A DNA stretch of 64,000 nucleotides. It comes from Fredinandcohnia aciditolerans. Lineage in GTDB: Bacteria; Bacillota; Bacilli; Bacillales; Bacillaceae_L. Each line of letters opens with the position of its first letter. The stretch's first letter is position 1. The DNA is taken from the NCBI GenBank assembly GCA_003640645.1, contig QGHH01000014.1, positions 1 to 64,000 on the forward strand, written 5' to 3'. Positions 56,311 to 64,000 of the stretch are shown piece by piece. The position numbers and the translations under genes are program-made. The notes under the pieces were generated by a model. The model did no database searches. It worked only from the letters and a program-made list of their open reading frames with translations, and had not been told where the DNA came from.

Positions 56311-57450
56311 TTATTTTGTGTAAAAGTTTTCAGTGTAATAAGGGTGAGACTCCGTATTAAAAGCGACTCCCACACCTAAATATTTATATTCCTTTTTTAA
56401 AATATTTTCTCGATGTCCCATTGAGTTCATTAAACCTTCATGGGCAAAAATACTGCTAAATTGTCCATAAGCGAGATTTTCACCAGCAATGGTAAATAAA
56501 ATTTCATCCTCAATCATTCGATCAAACGGAGACTGTCCTTGTAGATTAGTATGGCTAAAATAATCATTTTGCGCCATATCTAAGCTATGCTTTCGAGCCG
56601 TTTCCTTCACATGATCATCCCAAGTTAGAACGCCTAGTCCATGATTTACTCTAGATGCATTTGTTAGGTCAAATAATTGATATTCGAACCCTTCTTTCAA
56701 CTGATCACTTGCATCTGTGTAAAAATCGGCTCTTTTTTGCTCTAGAGCTTCTGAAACAATTTGAATCGAGGTCACTGAGTTATTCTGATGTTTATCATAA
56801 AAAAGGGTGACATAGGTGTTATCTATGTGGAAGACATCATAGTCCCGGTCCTGTTGAAATTCATAGTACACAAATCCTTTTTGAATTCGCGTCATTGGTT
56901 CCCCCAGTAGATTAAGTGCTTCTTGTTTTTGTGTTCCATACTTGATTCCTTTTGTCGATGAGATGAGGTCCTGATTTGTGTATAAGCCTACAACATTATT
57001 CTCCGAGTCAAAAGCCACCAACATAAAATTTTGATAGTTTTCATGATACGTATACCAGTTCGTTCCATATTCATTTAAAGACACTCGTTTTGGATCCCCA
57101 AGTTTTGCTTCTACTGTCTGTTTGCTTTCCCCAAGCTCGATATTGTGAATCGAAAAGGCCTGTTTACTCGGTGTATCTAATTCTGGTTTCTTCACTTTAT
57201 TTTTGTCGATAATCGAATTTTCTGGTGCCTTTTCTTCAAAGGTTTGCCATAAGGTTTCGATATATTGTATGCCTTCGTTCAGTTTGTTTTTTATATTTGC
57301 AAGTTCTTCAGATTCAGATACTCTGTCGATTTCAGTTGTAATAGTATTTAAAACTGATTGATTATCAGTTTTTGCAGCTAGTTTATCTAATACTGTCCAA
57401 CCGGCGTATAGGAAAAATAAAAAAGATATAAATAGAAGAATTCTCCTCAT
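56311..57450 (-). CDS. CAP-domain extracellular protein with CAP-associated N-terminal domain
   Basis: 379 residues. An N-terminal membrane segment (5-20), a coiled stretch, two tandem CAP-associated repeats (IELGESKQTVEAKLGDPKRV near 105 and IKYGTQKQEALNLLGEP near 170), then the CAP/SCP domain (about 255-379) with NASRVNHGLGVLTWDDHVKETARKHS, DYFSHTNLQGQSPFDRM, AGENLAYG and MGHRENIL. Similar to B. subtilis YlbC. Anchored outside the cell; activity unknown. Confidence 0.88.
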   Translation of the reverse strand: MRRILLFISFLFFLYAGWTVLDKLAAKTDNQSVLNTITTEIDRVSESEELANIKNKLNEGIQYIETLWQTFEEKAPENSIIDKNKVKKPELDTPSKQAFSIHNIELGESKQTVEAKLGDPKRVSLNEYGTNWYTYHENYQNFMLVAFDSENNVVGLYTNQDLISSTKGIKYGTQKQEALNLLGEPMTRIQKGFVYYEFQQDRDYDVFHIDNTYVTLFYDKHQNNSVTSIQIVSEALEQKRADFYTDASDQLKEGFEYQLFDLTNASRVNHGLGVLTWDDHVKETARKHSLDMAQNDYFSHTNLQGQSPFDRMIEDEILFTIAGENLAYGQFSSIFAHEGLMNSMGHRENILKKEYKYLGVGVAFNTESHPYYTENFYTK

Positions 57451-57544
57451 AAGTCAACCTCCATCCCTAAGATTCATTTTATCCAATTTTTTTCGAAACG
57501 ATAAGGGATTTAAGATGAAAAAGGAAAAAGGGGACTATTGCCCC

Positions 57545-58738
57545 TTATGTTGTAGTATTATTTTTTCCAATCCATGTAAAATAAAGCAAAATGGAAATTA
57601 ACACAGATAGTGCAGAGGCGATGTAAATGGATTGGTATCCTAATAAATAGGCGATTTGACCAAAGGCAATCGCACCAATCCCCACTCCTAAATCAAAAGA
57701 AGAAAAAAAGGTTGCATTTGCCATCCCTTTTCGATTGTCAGGAGCCGTTTGTACAGCCCATGCTTGTAAGGCAGGCTGCAATGCACCGAAACCTAAACCG
57801 TACATAAAAGCTGCTATGTAAAGGACAAGACTACTAGGTAACCAGGCTAATAGTAACATAGCTAATACAATTGAAAAAGCACCTGGTGCAAACACGGCAC
57901 GATGTCCCTTCAGATCATATAGGCGGCCAGCAAAGGTTCGGGAAATCATTAGAGCAACTGCAAATAAAAGAAAATACCATTCAATCCCGGATATTCCCTT
58001 TTGTACAGTATATAAAGGTAAAAAGGCTGCAATTCCTCCAAATGAAACAGTTATAAAGAATAATAGAATCGAAGGCGGGAGCGCAGTTTCTTCATAGAAG
58101 TCCCATTTTTTAGGGTTTTCTTTTACTGTTTCAGTTTTTTTATAGTGGATTCTAGATGATAGGATGAGTGCGACTAAACCTAAAATGGCGCAAATGGAAA
58201 AGAGTTTTGTATAGGATATTGTACCAGCAAGTGTAAGGCCTAACGAAGGACCAAAAGCTAGTGCGATATTTCCGAATAGACCAAAATAGCCCATTCCTTC
58301 ACCACGTCTTTTGGCAGGGATTAAGTCTGTTGCGATGGTTCCCGAAGCCGTTGTTGAAAAGCCCCAGCCAATCCCTTGAACCATTCGAAATAAAAATAAT
58401 AAGAGTAAGCTTGAAATGATTCCATAGGTGCCAACAGATAGGACGAAAATGGCAAGACCTAGTAAGTATACGAAGCGTCGTCCTCTTATTTCTAGTTGAT
58501 GGCCAGCAAAGGGTCTGATTAACAGTGCGGAAAAGGTAAAAATTCCAACGACTAATCCAATGAGCTGTTCATTACCTCCAAGATGTTCTACAAATAGTGG
58601 GATTGTCGGCAACGTCATCTGAAAACCGAGAAAAATAAAGAAGTTTGATATGCAGATTAGGGTAAAATCGCGGGTCCAAATTTTTTCTGTAGTCGTACTT
58701 AGTTGTGGTGGTGTTTCTTTTATAAGTGGTGCACTCAT
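57545..58738 (-). CDS. MFS transporter
   Basis: 397 residues with about 12 membrane helices and the MFS loop motif near residue 75 (RPFAGHQLEIRGRRFVYLLG), repeated as SRTFAGRLYDLKGHRAVFAPG in the second half. Drug or small-molecule exporter type; substrate not predictable. Minus strand, downstream of proC, separated from it by an inverted repeat. GGGGAGATTCT precedes ATG. Confidence 0.9.
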   Translation of the reverse strand: MSAPLIKETPPQLSTTTEKIWTRDFTLICISNFFIFLGFQMTLPTIPLFVEHLGGNEQLIGLVVGIFTFSALLIRPFAGHQLEIRGRRFVYLLGLAIFVLSVGTYGIISSLLLLFLFRMVQGIGWGFSTTASGTIATDLIPAKRRGEGMGYFGLFGNIALAFGPSLGLTLAGTISYTKLFSICAILGLVALILSSRIHYKKTETVKENPKKWDFYEETALPPSILLFFITVSFGGIAAFLPLYTVQKGISGIEWYFLLFAVALMISRTFAGRLYDLKGHRAVFAPGAFSIVLAMLLLAWLPSSLVLYIAAFMYGLGFGALQPALQAWAVQTAPDNRKGMANATFFSSFDLGVGIGAIAFGQIAYLLGYQSIYIASALSVLISILLYFTWIGKNNTTT

Positions 58739-58792
58739 AGAATCTCCCCATCATGATTTATTTCGGTACTCTAAATAAAGTATATCAAAAAT

Positions 58793-58850
58793 GTCAGTAA
58801 AATCCTACCAAAAGTAAATGACTTTTCTTTGCTGGTAAGATCCTACTGAC
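58793..58850. repeat. 18-bp inverted repeat between proC and the MFS gene
   Basis: GTCAGTAAAATCCTACCA (58793-58810) and TGGTAAGATCCTACTGAC (58833-58850) are inverted and match at 15 of 18 positions around a 22-nt T-rich loop. It could be the proC terminator, although no good T run follows, or an operator. Confidence 0.6.
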
Positions 58851-58864
58851 GTTGAAATATACAT

Positions 58865-59710
58865 CTAATTCTTTTCTGAAACAGATTGGAGCATAGCCTC
58901 ACCAAGTTCTGCAGAGCGAGCGGTAGCACGCTTTATGCAAGAAACCATTGCTTGTTGGTATTTAAATTGCTCCAATACTTTTATACCGGCTTCGGTTGTG
59001 CCGCCTGGACTTGTTACTTCTTTTCGTAAGAGGGCAGGTGGCTTTGGTGAACTTTTTAGCATTTCTGCTGCACCAATAATTGTTTGAAGGATTAATTCCT
59101 TAGCAATTGCTTTTTCAAGTCCGATATCATCAGCTGCTTTTTCCATTGCTTCCACTAAATAATATACATATGCAGGACCACTTCCAGAAAGACCCGTGAC
59201 TGCATGAAGGTCTTTTTCTGCGACCGTTGTAACAATCCCAATTGTTTCAAATAATTGTCGTGCAATGAGTAAATGGTCTTCGCTTGCGTACATTCCCACA
59301 GATAAGGCAGTAGCTGATTTTCCAATGGTTGCAGATGTATTTGGCATAGCGCGGACTACAGCAACTTCTTTGTTTAATAAGTCGGTGATGGTTGTAGTCG
59401 ATACTCCCGCTAATACAGAGATGATGAGTTGGTTCTCATTGACGTGATCCTTAATTGCTAAAACAGCTTCCGCAACGTCCTTAGGCTTTATCGCTAGGAG
59501 GATGACTCCAGCATTTTCAATCGTTTCTTGTTTGTTTTGACTTATGGTTACACCATATTCTTTGTTTAGACCTTCTAATCGTGCATAATTGGAGCGATTC
59601 ATTACAGAAATTTGATTGGGCAAGAAGAGCTCCTTTTGTAGCATTCCAGAAATCATTGCCTCAGCCATTGATCCGGCTCCAACAAACACGATATTTTGTC
59701 TCATTTCCAT
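58865..59710 (-). CDS. proC: Pyrroline-5-carboxylate reductase
   Basis: 281 residues. N-terminal NADPH motif FVGAGSMAEAMISGML, AMPNTSATIGKSATAL, and C-terminal signature MLKSSPKPPALLRKEVTSPGGTTEAGIKVLE. Last step of proline synthesis. First ATG lies 7 nt after GGAGG; a second in-frame ATG two codons later is possible. A proline-type T-box leader lies upstream, separated from the gene by a MITE. Equivalent to B. subtilis proI (yqjO) by position and regulation. Confidence 0.96.
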   Translation of the reverse strand: MEMRQNIVFVGAGSMAEAMISGMLQKELFLPNQISVMNRSNYARLEGLNKEYGVTISQNKQETIENAGVILLAIKPKDVAEAVLAIKDHVNENQLIISVLAGVSTTTITDLLNKEVAVVRAMPNTSATIGKSATALSVGMYASEDHLLIARQLFETIGIVTTVAEKDLHAVTGLSGSGPAYVYYLVEAMEKAADDIGLEKAIAKELILQTIIGAAEMLKSSPKPPALLRKEVTSPGGTTEAGIKVLEQFKYQQAMVSCIKRATARSAELGEAMLQSVSEKN

Positions 59711-59752
59711 AACTATCCCTCCGTAATTAATAACGTGAATTGAAAAATAAAA

Positions 59753-59975
59753 GCTATTTTTCTGCCTATAAATCTAGGGTGATTTCCGCTCCTGGTACTC
59801 GCTTGGTTCGCAATTCCCGCAGGACGTTGAACTGCATCCTCGAAACTATATCGCACGAAGTAAATGCAAGCATTTTCGAGGATTTCGTACCATCCACTAA
59901 AATCACTGGATGTATAATAATATATCCTTTGCACAATCAGATCTTAGAGCAATAAAAAAGATTGCGAATATAGCC
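59753..59975 (-). mobile_element. ISL3-like MITE, copy 2, between T-box terminator and proC
   Basis: 223 bp, opposite orientation to copy 1. The right end reads GGCTATATTCGCAATC on the minus strand; the left end GCTATTTTTC lacks the first G. AAATAAAA flanks both sides (59745-59752, 59976-59983), an 8-bp target duplication. The interior shares GATTTCCGCTCC, TTCCCGCAGGA and TCCTCGA with the copy-1 family on the other strand. It is inserted in the U-tract of the T-box terminator, so any proC mRNA must contain it. No coding capacity. Confidence 0.78.
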
Positions 59976-59983
59976 AAATAAAA

Positions 59984-60240
59984 AGACCTACTCCATCCTT
60001 GTTAAAGGACGGAATAGGTCTGCTATCCGCGGTACCACCTTACTTAACATCTTGAAAAATAATTTTTCGATGTTCCACTCGAACCCGTATCGTGGGGGAG
60101 ACGGTTAGGTTTTCCTAACAGCTCATAGGTAGGTTCAATCAAGAAGTGGGCTATGAGATCTTTCAGCCGGTGGATCTCATTCTCTTATTGCCATTACATG
60201 ATTTACTAGTCCTAATCATTGCTTTACGAAATTTATATTA
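59984..60240 (-). promoter_or_regulatory. T-box riboswitch, proline-type, controlling proC
   Basis: On the minus strand the T-box AAGGTGGTACCGCG occurs at 60041-60028. It is followed by a terminator whose arms are GACCTATTCCGTCC (60020-60007) and GGATGGAGTAGGTC (59998-59985), then TTTTTATTT. Stem I holds GATCCACCGGCTGAAAGATC and, further on, GAACCTACC; CCT at 60133-60131 is the likely specifier (proline). Uncharged tRNA-Pro should stabilise the antiterminator. B. subtilis proI has a proline T-box. Confidence 0.9.
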
Positions 60241-60246
60241 ATGGTC

Positions 60247-60275
60247 ATTATGAACTGATTTTATCTGGATGTCAA
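60247..60275 (-). promoter_or_regulatory. Sigma-A promoter of the T-box/proC transcript
   Basis: On the minus strand TTGACA (60275-60270) and CATAAT (60252-60247) are exactly 17 bp apart; transcription would start near 60240 at the base of T-box stem I. Confidence 0.75.
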
Positions 60276-60422
60276 TACCTTCTTTTTGTAAAATGAGCCT
60301 AATTTCAGTTACATGATAGAGAAGTTATTCGAATATAATGACAAAATCAGATGAAAAAGGTAAACTAAAACTGGATAAATGTAACGATTTTATTGATATA
60401 GAACAAAGGAGAATTCTTATCT

Positions 60423-61388
60423 ATGAATAAACTTACAACGACCAAGGATGTTTTTAAAATAACCCTGCCAACACCTTTTGCTGTCGGAGATGTAAATGTG
60501 TATGTTGTGAAGGGAGAAGCTTTAACATTAATAGATGCTGGTGCAAAAACGGAGGAAGCATGGCGATCTTTTAATGAGCAGTTTGCTCAGTTAGGCTATA
60601 CACCATCAGATATTGACCAAATTGTGATTACTCATCATCACCCGGACCATGTAGGGCTTCTCGATTATTTTAATAAAGATATCCCGATTATTGGTCACCG
60701 AAAAAATCAGCCATGGATTAGTCAGGATAAGCAATTCTTTGTAGAGAATGAACCGTTTTATAAAGAGTTATTTCTTCAATTAGGTCTTGATCCCGCATTT
60801 ATCAACTTAATCGATATGGATGAAGAACTTGCATATTCTTGTCGTAGATCACTTACAAAAACGATAGAAGAAGGAGTTTTCATCGAAGGTATGACAGGCT
60901 TTAAAGTGTTAGAAACGCCAGGACACGCACAAAGCCATATTGTTTTGTACCGCGAGGAGGATGGAATGCTTATTGCAGGAGATACTCTCTTAGCTAAAAT
61001 CTCACCAAATCCCTTGCTTGAACCACCACAATTTGGTGAAACAGCTAGACCGAGACCATTAATCCAGTACAATAATTCTTTACGAAAACTTCTATCACTT
61101 GACATGTCTAAAGTTGTAACGGGGCATGGAGCTGATATTATGAATCCTCATGAGCTTATTCAAGAGAGATTTGTCTCACAAAAAGAACGGGCATATCACG
61201 TTCTACAAATGATTAAGAAAAAGCCAATGACTGCCTTTGAGGTGTGTACTAAGTTATTCCCAAAAGTATATTTAAAGCAACCTCTCTTTACAGTATCTGA
61301 AACAGTTGGACAGCTTGACTTCCTTGAAGAAATTGGTGAAATTACGATAGAAGTCGTGAACGGACAACATATATATCACGCCAATTAA
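60423..61388 (+). CDS. yqjP: MBL-fold metallo-hydrolase (YqjP-like)
   Basis: 321 residues. Metallo-beta-lactamase fold with THHHPDHVGLLD near 75, ETPGHAQSHIVLY and AGDTLLAKISPNP; C-terminal winged-helix-like region typical of this LACTB2-like group. Substrate unknown. B. subtilis yqjP lies beside proI, as here. AAAGGAGAATTCTT precedes ATG. Its stop codon is part of the inverted-repeat arm of repeat copy C. Confidence 0.88.
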   Translation: MNKLTTTKDVFKITLPTPFAVGDVNVYVVKGEALTLIDAGAKTEEAWRSFNEQFAQLGYTPSDIDQIVITHHHPDHVGLLDYFNKDIPIIGHRKNQPWISQDKQFFVENEPFYKELFLQLGLDPAFINLIDMDEELAYSCRRSLTKTIEEGVFIEGMTGFKVLETPGHAQSHIVLYREEDGMLIAGDTLLAKISPNPLLEPPQFGETARPRPLIQYNNSLRKLLSLDMSKVVTGHGADIMNPHELIQERFVSQKERAYHVLQMIKKKPMTAFEVCTKLFPKVYLKQPLFTVSETVGQLDFLEEIGEITIEVVNGQHIYHAN

Positions 61389-61604
61389 CTTTATTCAATA
61401 GGATTCCCTAACAAGTGGTTAGTTAAATACTTTTATTAGTATATTATATAAGTAGGTAGTTCTTAATCCTGACTGAATAAAGTTAAGCCTCCAGCGGGTG
61501 CCACGATTTTTTAAATGAAATTTTTCGATCCGTAAGATCAAAGACTAAGAACACCACACCCTGTGGGCCAAAAAATCTGGCGCAAATACGTCGAGGCACA
61601 TTTG
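61385..61604 (+). repeat. Composite intergenic repeat, copy C
   Basis: Inverted-repeat module at 61385-61486 (TTAACTTTATTCA and CTGAATAAAGTTAA), 102 bp against 101 bp in copy A. Core at 61487-61604 as in copies A and B but shorter: about 27 nt between the two CTGTGG/GTGTGGG words are missing, deleting the second hairpin. Ends GGCACATTTG, 26 nt before the yqjQ start. Confidence 0.8.
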
Positions 61605-61630
61605 ATTAATTTTGAGGTGAAAATGGCCGA

Positions 61631-61915
61631 ATGAATTCAAGACTTAAAGGAAAGAAAATTGTGATTACTGGGGCTTCGAGCGGGATTGGCGAAAAAATTG
61701 CCTACCTTGTTGCAGAGCAAGGCGCATATCCAATCCTTTTAGCCCGAAGCTATGATCAGTTAGAAAAAATAGCTCAAAACATTAAAGAAAAATACCATAT
61801 CGACTGCTTATTTTATAAGCTAGATGTCCGTGATACAGAAAATGTAAAAGATGTCTTTGAGGACATATTACGCAATATAGATACGATTGATGTGCTTGTT
61901 AATAATGCTGGGTAA
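61631..61915 (+). pseudogene. yqjQ: Short-chain dehydrogenase YqjQ, truncated after 94 codons by an insertion
   Basis: The frame begins MNSRLKGKKIVITGASSGIGEKIAY, a perfect SDR cofactor loop (TGASSGIG), and runs to the conserved LVNNAG, then stops. SDR proteins continue past this motif with the Ser-Tyr-Lys catalytic site and total about 260 residues. Beyond codon 94 the DNA becomes AT-rich, non-coding, and leads to a tyrosine recombinase. The break is therefore an insertion within GGGTA at about 61910-61915. Position after yqjP matches B. subtilis. The fragment has no catalytic residues and should be inactive. Confidence 0.85.
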
Positions 61916-62430
61916 CTACACTATTAAAAACAAAACACATTATCAATGTTTATTCTGTAAAAATAGAAAATAAGTATATGAAATTGGCTAGAAAGGGAAG
62001 AAATAAACCCTATTATATAAACCTTAAAGAGTGTGCTGCCTTAATATTATTAAACAAACAAAGCATTGTTTTGTTTGTAATTTCTTATACACACAAAACA
62101 AACTTTGGTATGATAAGATAAGTATTATTTTTGTGTGTGTTTATAACAAATTGGATAAAGAGATAAGTACATAATATTGATAATTAATATTAAATAATTA
62201 AAAATAATACGAAAAACAAAATAAAGAATTAAACACTTCTAAAGCCCTTTGCTCAAATTAAGCAGAGGACTTATTTATTTATTTATTTATTACAAATTGT
62301 AAATTTAAAAAATGAAAAAGAGCCTTGATATGATAACTATTATTCAAAGTATATTTTTATCTCATATTAATATACTTTGAAAAAAATAATTATATAAACT
62401 ATAAAATTAATAATATTATAAAATATAGTT

Positions 62431-62492
62431 GTAAGGGGACAAAGCCTCGGTCCGAGGATAGGACATTCCGCAGAACGAAGTTCGAGGACCTT
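62431..62492 (+). other. GC-rich structured island within AT-rich DNA
   Basis: Overlapping pairings: CCTCGG with CCGAGG (62445-62457), GAAC-GAA-GTTC (62473-62483), GGTCC (62449-62453) with GGACC (62486-62490), and GTCC with GGAC at 62461-62464. Several compete, as in a pseudoknot or switching RNA. No match to a known RNA family is claimed. Confidence 0.5.
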
Positions 62493-62757
62493 AAAAAGTT
62501 ATTGAAAATATTTAATCTAAATAAATTGTAGAAATTAGTAAAAATATTAATATTGATAATTCAATGATTTTCTAAGGCTTGATTAATAATAAATTAAAGT
62601 ATAGAATAAACATAGTTTTTAGAATCCTTTTACATAGAAAAGAAGCCATACCTATAAAGTTTATTAAAACTATTAAATCAATATTTAACAAATATATAGG
62701 TGAGATGAAATGTACAAAATTATTATATTTTCATTATTAATTAAATATTATTTTTTT

Positions 62758-62790
62758 AAAACTCCTCCTTTTAAAGGGAGGAGTTTTTAT
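62758..62790. terminator. Bidirectional intrinsic terminator upstream of the recombinase
   Basis: AAACTCCTCC and GGGAGGAGTTT form a stem with a short A/T loop, with T runs on both strands. It would insulate the recombinase gene from readthrough out of yqjQ. Confidence 0.85.
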
Positions 62791-62893
62791 TTTAAACAAC
62801 TTCATAAAATTCCACACTTTTTATTGAAGTGAAAGTAATAACAAAAGGGATCTAAAAAACAATATATTGTAATTGTAAAAAGGGGTATACAAA

Positions 62894-64000
62894 ATGTCTA
62901 AAATTGTGAACTTTCCTAATGGATATATTAAAAATCAGTATTATGCAAACAATATTAAAAATTTTGTTTTTGGTATGTACTCGCACAAAATGACCTATGA
63001 AGATGGAACTTGGAGACAGCATTGGTTTATTGTTTTAAAGCATAAACATACTGGTGTTATATTAGAAATAACTCCTTATAGTAAGTTTCTACGGTTCTTA
63101 GGTAAAAAGAAAAGTGTAGGTTTTAGAAGACCTGAAACTTTAAGGGTAAGAGGTTATTTTATATGTAATTTTTTAAACTATGTATTAATTGCTATGTTTG
63201 ATAAATTCCAGATTAGTACCCTAAGAGATATTACGTTAGAACATGGTAATCAATTTTTACAAGCATATGCGGATGGGGAAGCATCCCGAGATAAAAAAAG
63301 GAAGCCAGAATCTACCGTTGCGAAAGTTGCAGTTCTAATCGCCAAATTTTATGAATGGATACAAGATGTATATGGTAAAGAAGCAAAGTATATTAAGGGT
63401 ATAAAGATGATTGAAAAAGTGGAGTATGTTGATCACAGTAGTGGAAAAAAAGGTACTAATAGTATCACGCCTTTTAACGTACACGTTGCAGATATGACTC
63501 ATGAAACCATCTTTAGAGACATCCCGAATAAAGCATTATCTCTCCTAATTAATCTTAGTAAAGTCTATTATCCAGAAATGACATTGGGTCTTTGTTTAGA
63601 AGCATTTGCAGGTCTAAGAATAGGGGAAGTTTGCAATGTGCGGCAAGATATATGCCCTTTAGATGGTGGTGGTATTTCTTATCAAAAGATTGGGGGGAGG
63701 ATGTCAGGATTTAAAATTAATCTATTAAACAAGTATCCAATGAGAAGTGATGGAGTAGATGTAGGGGGCATTAAGAAATACAGACAGCAATATGTTTATC
63801 CAAAGTTTTTACCTTTATTGGAGCCTATTTATAAGGAACATATAAAATGGTTAGAAAAACAAAAAAATGAACTTGGTTATTATCCTATGTTTGTAAATAG
63901 GAACGGGCACGCGGAAACAAGTCAAAATTATCGGAAAAAATTTTACACTCTAATTGAAAATTATTTAATCCCAGCTTTAATTGATTCAGAGGATTATGAA
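62894..64000 (+). CDS. Tyrosine recombinase/integrase (partial, runs off the window)
   Basis: The frame is open from ATG 62894 to the last base, 369 codons, with AAAAGGGG just upstream. N-terminal SAM-like DNA-binding region (about 85-180), then the catalytic domain with GLCLEAFAGLRIGEVCNVR; Arg242 is the first catalytic Arg. The later His-x-x-Arg and Tyr must lie past 64000. It faces away from the yqjQ junction and is the first gene of the inserted element, so it is the best candidate for having integrated it. Codon use is more AT-rich than the core genes. Confidence 0.85.
   Translation, partial: MSKIVNFPNGYIKNQYYANNIKNFVFGMYSHKMTYEDGTWRQHWFIVLKHKHTGVILEITPYSKFLRFLGKKKSVGFRRPETLRVRGYFICNFLNYVLIAMFDKFQISTLRDITLEHGNQFLQAYADGEASRDKKRKPESTVAKVAVLIAKFYEWIQDVYGKEAKYIKGIKMIEKVEYVDHSSGKKGTNSITPFNVHVADMTHETIFRDIPNKALSLLINLSKVYYPEMTLGLCLEAFAGLRIGEVCNVRQDICPLDGGGISYQKIGGRMSGFKINLLNKYPMRSDGVDVGGIKKYRQQYVYPKFLPLLEPIYKEHIKWLEKQKNELGYYPMFVNRNGHAETSQNYRKKFYTLIENYLIPALIDSEDYE

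Larger units (their letters stand above)
61916..62893. other. AT-rich left end of the inserted element, non-coding
   Basis: Nearly 1 kb without a credible gene and much richer in A/T than the flanking core. Visible structures: a hairpin near 62243-62268 (CCTTTGCT with AGCAGAGG), then a TTTA tandem run around 62270-62292, a 12-bp perfect inverted repeat (TTCAAAGTATAT 62343-62354 with ATATACTTTGAA 62370-62381), a GC-rich folded island (62431-62492) and a terminator (62758-62790). It is probably the attachment end and integrase leader of the element. Confidence 0.6.

Noticed and set aside
62270-62292. TTTA tandem run
   Set aside because: Only about five units in very AT-rich DNA; no sign of function or of a CRISPR-type array. 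No CRISPR array was seen in the window.
62710-62835. Short frame of about 40 codons beginning MYKIIIF before the recombinase
   Set aside because: It reads straight through a strong terminator hairpin and its composition just reflects AT-rich DNA.

Overview
The window is a stretch of low-GC Firmicutes chromosome of Bacillaceae type. The evidence is the complete spoIIIA sporulation operon, spoIVB and spo0A, AGGAGG-type ribosome binding sites with many TTG/GTG starts, and a gene order that follows the Bacillus subtilis yqhV to yqjQ segment. It is not B. subtilis itself: it carries mutA-mutB-meaB, a CheW-like gene, a SWIM/SNF2 helicase and a nitroreductase that interrupt the subtilis order. Genus cannot be fixed from sequence alone.

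Layout. 1-76: 3' end of a group II intron. 210-6181: yqhV and spoIIIAA-AH (forespore channel and feeding tube), with a sigma-E-like promoter. 6294-8825: accB, accC, yqhY behind a FapR-like operator. 9279-13079: nusB, folD, xseAB, ispA. 13131-18207: dxs, tlyA, ahrC, recN. 18419-20780: spoIVB and spo0A, with sigma-A, sigma-H and 0A-box signals. 20864-22117: yycC, a glycerophosphodiesterase and yqzF. 22291-32439: bkdR and the sigma-54-dependent ptb-bcd-buk-lpdV-bkdAA-bkdAB-bkdB operon. 32547-37738: mutA, mutB, meaB. 37944-42144: brxB, artPQR, yqjA and a 30-codon Prli42 miniprotein. 42334-45507: mce, a carboxyltransferase and a tripeptidase. 45771-54274: CheW-like, dinB, zwf, rnz, nitroreductase, helicase. 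54322-59710 (minus): namA, a secreted protein, a CAP-domain protein, an MFS transporter and proC with its T-box. 60423-64000: an MBL hydrolase, yqjQ cut after 94 codons, then an AT-rich insertion starting with a tyrosine recombinase that runs off the window.

How the genes work together. bkd produces branched acyl-CoAs from Val, Leu and Ile. Propionyl-CoA from Val/Ile can pass through the carboxyltransferase (probably sharing biotin subunits with accBC), mce and mutAB to succinyl-CoA, with meaB protecting the mutase. spo0A and spoIVB sit beside this catabolic block.

The most unusual content is between genes. Four families of small non-coding elements are present. Two copies of an ISL3-like MITE each sit exactly in the U-tract of an intrinsic terminator and have 8-bp target duplications. 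One 146-bp element between buk and lpdV has a 14-bp duplication. A structured repeat occurs three times, always 18-26 nt ahead of a start codon. A long nested hairpin lies inside the spoIIIA operon. Together with the interrupted yqjQ and the intron end, they show a chromosome core remodelled by small mobile DNA.
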